NCBI GenBank assembly: GCA_018398805.1
Contig: JAGFBZ010001584.1
Coordinates: 868,001 to 932,000 of the forward strand
Direction of reading: 5' to 3'
DNA from: Hirundichthys speculiger
Lineage: Eukaryota > Chordata > Actinopteri > Beloniformes > Exocoetidae
DNA: 64,000 nucleotides
The notes beneath the pieces were generated by a model. It was not told the origin of the DNA, made no database searches, and saw nothing but the letters and a program-made list of their open reading frames with translations. How positions within the stretch are numbered: the stretch's first letter is position 1; every line of letters starts with the position of its first letter. Below are positions 59,001 to 64,000 of this stretch, piece after piece. A program made the translations under genes and the position numbers.

Positions 59001-60806
59001 TTGACCCGTAAAATTAATTCTCCCAATGGTACGTGAGCTGTGTAAAATGGGCCCAGTTTTTCCCACAGTGACTGTGAGTTGAAACAATCAATCAGAACGT
59101 GTGTTCATAAACACATTTCCTGATGAATTTACCATATTTGTTCATCAAGTATGCTGTTCCAGTTCAAGACTCAGATCCAAATACATCACTTCAAGCTCCA
59201 AAAAGATCACAGAAAATAGGGTGACAACTGAGTGCTGAATTTGAGTACTAAAGTGATCAAGTTTCAATAGTGATCACTTCTTCCTCATGCTACTCACAGG
59301 ACTGAAATTACCATCAGGATTCTTGAAGATGCTTGAGATGAAGCCCACTGTTTGAAATATGCCAGAACCAAATGATAACTCACTTGTGAAAATGCTCTGG
59401 GATCTTCTTCATTGTGTTAATGAGACCTTAAACTGTTTAAACAAAAAGGGACACTGAAAAGGGATGAACATCTGTAAGGATGCCCTACTGGTTGTATAAT
59501 AATATGGCTGTCACTAATGAGAAGAAGCTAATAGGGTGGTAACCCAAGCTGTTTACTCTTTTAATACTTTATAAGGATTTTGGACAGCTGAAGCATTAAC
59601 AAGTCTGAACTCCAAACAACATGGAACCCCCTCATGTGAATAGATGTTCATTATCTTGTTATGAAAAAGATCAAAAACAGATGATGGAGCTCCATCATGG
59701 TCTCCCATTGCAGCTGTAACTATATTTAGCTCTTTGTGTTGTGAAACAGCGTAGTTTTCAGAGTAATGTTATATAATTATGTTTTTATTTGATATTTAGA
59801 TATCCATTGCTACCTGTTATGCAAAAAGAAAAGAAAATAAAAGAAAAAAGAAAAGAAAGAACAGATTGAAGATCCATTGGTGCTGTTTAGGGTTGCAGGG
59901 GGTTTGGAGTTTATCTAAGCTATAAAGGGTGACAGATTCAGTACACCCTGGAGATGTCAACATACCTAACTAAATAACTGAGGTGGATTTTAAAAAGTGC
60001 TGCTGGTGTTGATAGGCACTTCTTACCTTTGACCTTACAAATACAGATGAGTTTAGATTCCTGTGCTCTACTTTACTGTGGCACTCTCAAACTCTTCTGC
60101 GCAGCTGAAAATGCTCTATGTGGTTTGGCACTGTCGAGTGTTGAGTTTCAACTTTTCACTAAATGCCTGATGCTGCCCACAGTTGTGTGTTTGCTGTGAG
60201 CAAAACAAATCTGTTTTCAAGTGTCCTTTGTTTTTACACCTCTTCAGTATGCAAAAAAGTAGAAGCAGCATGTCAAGCCTGCACATACCTGCACAACCAT
60301 TATAATGCCAGAATGACTGTGTAAATAGAACACAAGCTTTTTTTTTACTCAATCTAAAAAAAAAAAAAAAGAAGAAATTAAAAAAACACACACACACACA
60401 CACACACCTTTTATCTATAAGATTTTCATATGCAGCAGGAAGGTGACGTCACCTTTGCTTCTTTGTGCAGGAAGTGGTAATTGCATCAAAAGGTTACAAT
60501 CTGAACTTTAGTGCACAAGCAATGTGTGGTAGCTTTTTTCTTTTATCCTTTTAGTCTTGGTTCTTAAAAAACCTTGTCTGTACTTTTATTAATTCAGTCA
60601 TTGTTTATCATCTGTTTTATGCATTTAAGCTAGACATCATTTTGTTATCTGTGTTTAAAGGTGACTCTGTTTAAAAAGCTTTAATGTATGAAGAAAAGCG
60701 GTTTGAATTGGTATATATAAAATAAGCACAAAAAGTAAAGATATATGTGTTTGGTAGATTATTTCTATGTGGTGATGATGCTTCTTGGCAATAAATGTTA
60801 TGCCTT

Positions 60807-60880
60807 CAGAAAGTCTGTTTATTTCCATTTAAACAGACTTTCTGACTAATTTAAACAGACTTTCTCATTTAAACAGACTA
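60807..60880. repeat. 15-bp inverted repeat followed by direct repeats
   Basis: CAGAAAGTCTGTTTA (60807-60821) pairs perfectly with 60830-60844 across an 8-base loop. The second arm is then repeated directly as ATTTAAACAGACTTTCT at 60849-60865 and partly at 60867-60880. Confidence 0.85.
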
Positions 60881-61429
60881 TCATATCTGTAAGGAGCATG
60901 CATTTGTGGGATGAACAGCAGAGCTGAGTATGTGGGTTGTGCCCATGAAAGATTTGTCAGATCTTCTCTGCCAATGCCAAACATTTTTTATTTTTTTGCT
61001 GTTGCTATTCTCTCGTTTTAAGCTTCTGGTACCCTCAGGTGTTGACCAGCACCTTTGAGCATGTGCCCTGCCACAGTGGTCATTTGGTGTCTCCTCCAAG
61101 TGTGTGACCAGGCTGGTGACCAGCATGAGGAGGAGGTGCCGTTATGGCTGTGTCTGGTTCTTCCACCCACTACTGAGGCTCTTGTCTGTGAAATGAATAC
61201 ATTTTAATTGTCCAATTGCCAGGATGTCTTGTTTCTTCAGACTTCAGTCATCCAATCCACCAAACAACATAGAACAAGTGTCAACACCAAAAAAAAAACA
61301 AAAAAAAAAACAAAAAAACAACTGTTGTGGTGCTGGTAGAGAAGATTAGCCAAATCTATTGTGGGTGCAACACCACATACACTTCTCTGCATCTAAGTAC
61401 CAACACTGGTTACTAGCAGTCATGGTAGT

Positions 61430-61743
61430 TTTTTTTTTTTTTTTTTTTTTAAGGAACTTTATTGAGATTTAAACAGAACATATAATACAACAAAGAAAGA
61501 CAAAGTTACGCCAGGGGGTCATAAACAAGAAATAATTCAAAGAAAAACATTAAGTACATGACATAGATCCACAGTTTTTATTGCTTTGGTGTTAATGGAG
61601 TTCCTAATAGTGAGAATGTACTGCTTGGTTTCATTCTGAAAAAAAAAAAAGAAAACAAGGAGTTTTGTTGATATATCTACATTTATGGATATGAAATTTG
61701 GCTAATAAAATAATAAGATTAATTATATGGTACTTATTTATTT
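61430..61743 (-). mobile_element. 5'-truncated LINE tail with 16-bp TSD
   Basis: Flanked by TAGCAGTCATGGTAGT at 61414-61429 and 61744-61759, a perfect 16-bp duplication. The oligo-T at 61430-61451 is the A-tail of a minus-strand insertion. The following AACTTTATTGAGATTTAAAC resembles the 3' end of the larger LINE at 10359. Only the 3' 314 bp are present. It lies about 190 bp upstream of the rsph3 start. Confidence 0.88.
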
Positions 61744-61935
61744 TAGCAGTCATGGTAGTAATGCAACCTGTAGTGGAGGAAGTAACGTCACAGCAGTACG
61801 CTAAACTTCCTGGAGACGGTTGCCACAGCAATCAGTAGCGTCCAGAGCTCAGTTCGCGTCCATAACGGTCTAAAGTAGCGCTGTCAACCTGTAACAGTTA
61901 TTAGTTGGCTAATTATAACTATCATTCATTTCTGA

Positions 61936-63771
61936 ATGAGGGCCTTCGCGTCACACTATAAGAGAAATTCAAACGAAATGTACACTTTTTCAAGTCGCCC
62001 CAGGCCCGTTGAGAACCGGTCCAGATACAGAGAGCATCCTCTTGAACAGTACGTTTATCTTGTTTGAAATTATCGGCTAACGTTGCTCTTATTCCGTATG
62101 TCCGGCAAGTACGCTTTTATTTAATACCCGTTTTCGTGATCCAACCAACCCAGTTCTATGAAAGCGTATTTGTAATGGAAATAAAATGTCTTAAATATGA
62201 ATTTAAATACATTAGCTGTATTGGAGTCGTTACCATTTCCAGGTGCGCGCTGTTGCTACTCTTTACATTTTTAAGAGAAATACCGTGCGCTTAAATTAAA
62301 TATAGCAGCTTGTCATTTCATGCAGAGGTCTGCTTCCTCATTTAAAATGTGACCAGCTATAACATGAAAATGATCATTTCACAGTAATATTTTCTGTATC
62401 ATTATAAATAATCAATTCAACACCATTAAAAAAACGCTTTTTGAAATCTTTAGCATTTCTTTTTCTTTTTCTAGTCTTATGCTTGAACTGTTTCCCAATA
62501 GTGGCACTACTACTACTTTAATTTTGTAAATGTTCCTGATTGCTTAACAAACACAGTGCCTGAAAAAAAAAAAAAATCTCAAAAGCTGTTTTCCATACTG
62601 TGTCGCTGTACTGTCCTTTTCCCCAACAACGCAGGACTACACGCATTTATGGGAACATCATGTATGATCGTCGAGTGGTCAGAGGAAGCACCCTCACACA
62701 GCACATCATTCCAGCAGTATGTATGAACCATCCATTATTTTGTGCTTTTTTGTGGCCTTTGTCTTTTCTCATCATCCACTGTTTACAGATAGCTCAGCCA
62801 GACCCTGCGGGGGCACAGAGACAGCAGGTGCTCAGAAGGAGAGCCGCGGCCCACAAACAGGACAAGGAGCAGCTCAGAACCTCGACTCCTGAAGCTGTGC
62901 AGGGTAGGAAGCACATTGATGTACAAACAGGTAAACTACTTCTCTTGACAACAAATGTTTACTCGTGTGTCTTTGAGGAACCAGAAATAGTTTATTATTA
63001 TTTATTATATGCTTATTTCAGAGCTTTACCTTGAGGAACTGAGTGATGTCCCAGCATCCACAGACACTGAGTGTCAGACTGACGCATTCCTGGACAAACC
63101 GACAACTCCACTCTTCATACCTGCCAAATCTGGCATAGATGCCACGACCCAGATAGAGAGGGGAGAGGTGGATAGTCTCAATAAAGATCCGACAAAATCA
63201 GCAGTCTTATAGACATTAGTTTGAGGAGAAACTCTTCTATTCTTACATATAAAAGCAAGTTGATAGTTTTAAGATCTTCAGTTTTTCTGGAGGAAATCAC
63301 ACCATCTTGCCACCCTGACTGTGATGGCTTACATTTGGAGTCCACAGCAGAGGTGTAGCAAAACATAATTCCAGCATGACAGGCCTGGACTGTGGAGTTT
63401 CAAAAGAATATCTGTATGTTGTTTATTTCAAACCAACTCAACAGTATGGACATTAGTGCTAAATTATTGTTTTCATGCAGGAGATAAATGACAGAGAACA
63501 CGTGAGGTACTTATTAATTTCTTTAAAAACAAACATTAACACCGCTTACAATAAATATTCTCTGTAGCTGTTTGACTTTGACAGGGAGGTGCAGCAAGTC
63601 TTGGAGGTTCTGGTGGGTAAGACGATTGAACAGTCCCTGCTGGAGGTGATGGAGGAGGAAGAACTGGCCTCTTTGAGGGCCCAGCAGCGGGCCTTTCAAG
63701 AGCTCCGAAATATTGAGCTGGCAGAGGTGCAGCGGTTACGGGAACAGGAGAGACGCCGAAGTGAAGAGAAA
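61936..63771 (+). CDS. rsph3: rsph3: radial spoke head 3, first five coding exons
   Basis: Component of the radial spoke of motile cilia and flagella, with an A-kinase anchoring role described for the family. Exons: 61936-62048 (ATG at 61936, with an in-frame ATG at 61978 that begins MYTFSSRPRP and may be the true start), 62635-62716, 62789-62930, 63022-63167, 63568-63771; the gene continues past the window. Conserved blocks: TRIYGNIMYDRRVVRG, EGRKH-like VQGRKHIDVQTELYLEEL, ECQTDAFLDKPTTPLFIPAK, LFDFDREVQQVLEVLVGKT, IEQSLLEVMEEEELASLRA, LRNIELAEVQRL. Phases are consistent across introns. An in-frame TGA (61933-61935) directly precedes the first ATG. It follows tagap in the same orientation-neighbourhood as human TAGAP-RSPH3. 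Confidence 0.93.
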
Positions 63772-64000
63772 GTACGCACAAACCCAACATATATTAGCAA
63801 ATCTACTGCCTGTTGGTCAGCCTAGACATTGAGCTTTAGAACTTTTATTTTTTACCAAGTTAATCCCACATATTCCTGTTGCACGTTAGTGATTTAACTA
63901 AATGAAGTGTCATCATTATGCTCATTTTGATATAGCAGGGTAAAGCAGTTTGCTGAATTGTCTAAAATTATTGTAAATCTTAAAGACAGAAGGTTCTGCT

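Larger units (their letters stand above)
54541..61935. other. Intergenic region between tagap and rsph3
   Basis: 7.4 kb with no protein gene recognised. It contains SINE copy B, a 183-bp direct repeat, a hAT-like MITE, a teleost dispersed repeat block, a hairpin/direct-repeat cluster and a truncated LINE. The rest (54545-55640, 56530-58160, 59000-60800) is AT-rich without structure I can name. Confidence 0.6.

Overview
This is eukaryotic nuclear DNA from a ray-finned fish, most likely a percomorph-type teleost. Evidence: multi-exon genes with GT-AG introns whose exon translations match vertebrate families, long AT-rich introns, and dense teleost-style repeats (8-bp-TSD DNA transposons, MITEs, tRNA-derived SINEs, L1/Tx1-type and RTE-type LINE relics, TA, TATC and GGAT microsatellites). 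No bacterial, viral, tRNA or rRNA gene was found.

All four protein genes lie on the + strand. (1) ppp2r5a (PP2A B56-alpha regulatory subunit), the 3' nine exons, 1795-16686; its 5' exons lie before the window. Its last intron (8.0 kb) holds an L1/Tx1-type LINE on the minus strand (15-bp TSD), itself split by a 1335-bp DNA transposon with 8-bp TSD that carries a broken THAP-type exon. (2) A four-exon non-visual opsin of the Opn5/neuropsin-like group, 22186-26520. (3) tagap (RhoGAP with a PH-like N-terminal half), 14 coding exons, 35816-53813, whose conserved C-terminus runs on in another frame to 53883. (4) rsph3 (radial spoke head 3), the first five coding exons, 61936-63771, running off the right edge. 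tagap beside rsph3 is the same neighbourhood as human 6q25.3, which supports both calls.

The intergenic and intronic DNA is mostly mobile-element debris, much of it with recognisable ends: five 8-bp-TSD insertions, TA- and TTAA-flanked MITEs, a 5'-truncated LINE tail with 16-bp TSD about 200 bp upstream of rsph3, a SINE family in three copies, and a diverged second SINE family associated with the GGAT microsatellite. A CpG-rich block at 32640-33210 with a CRE, a TATA box and two hairpins remains unexplained.

Two of the conserved genes show an apparent frame break (ppp2r5a at 5029-5030, tagap near 53740). Either the assembly has small indel errors or these are real lesions. No clear novel biological system is evident. 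The most unusual object is the THAP-bearing transposon nested in the LINE.
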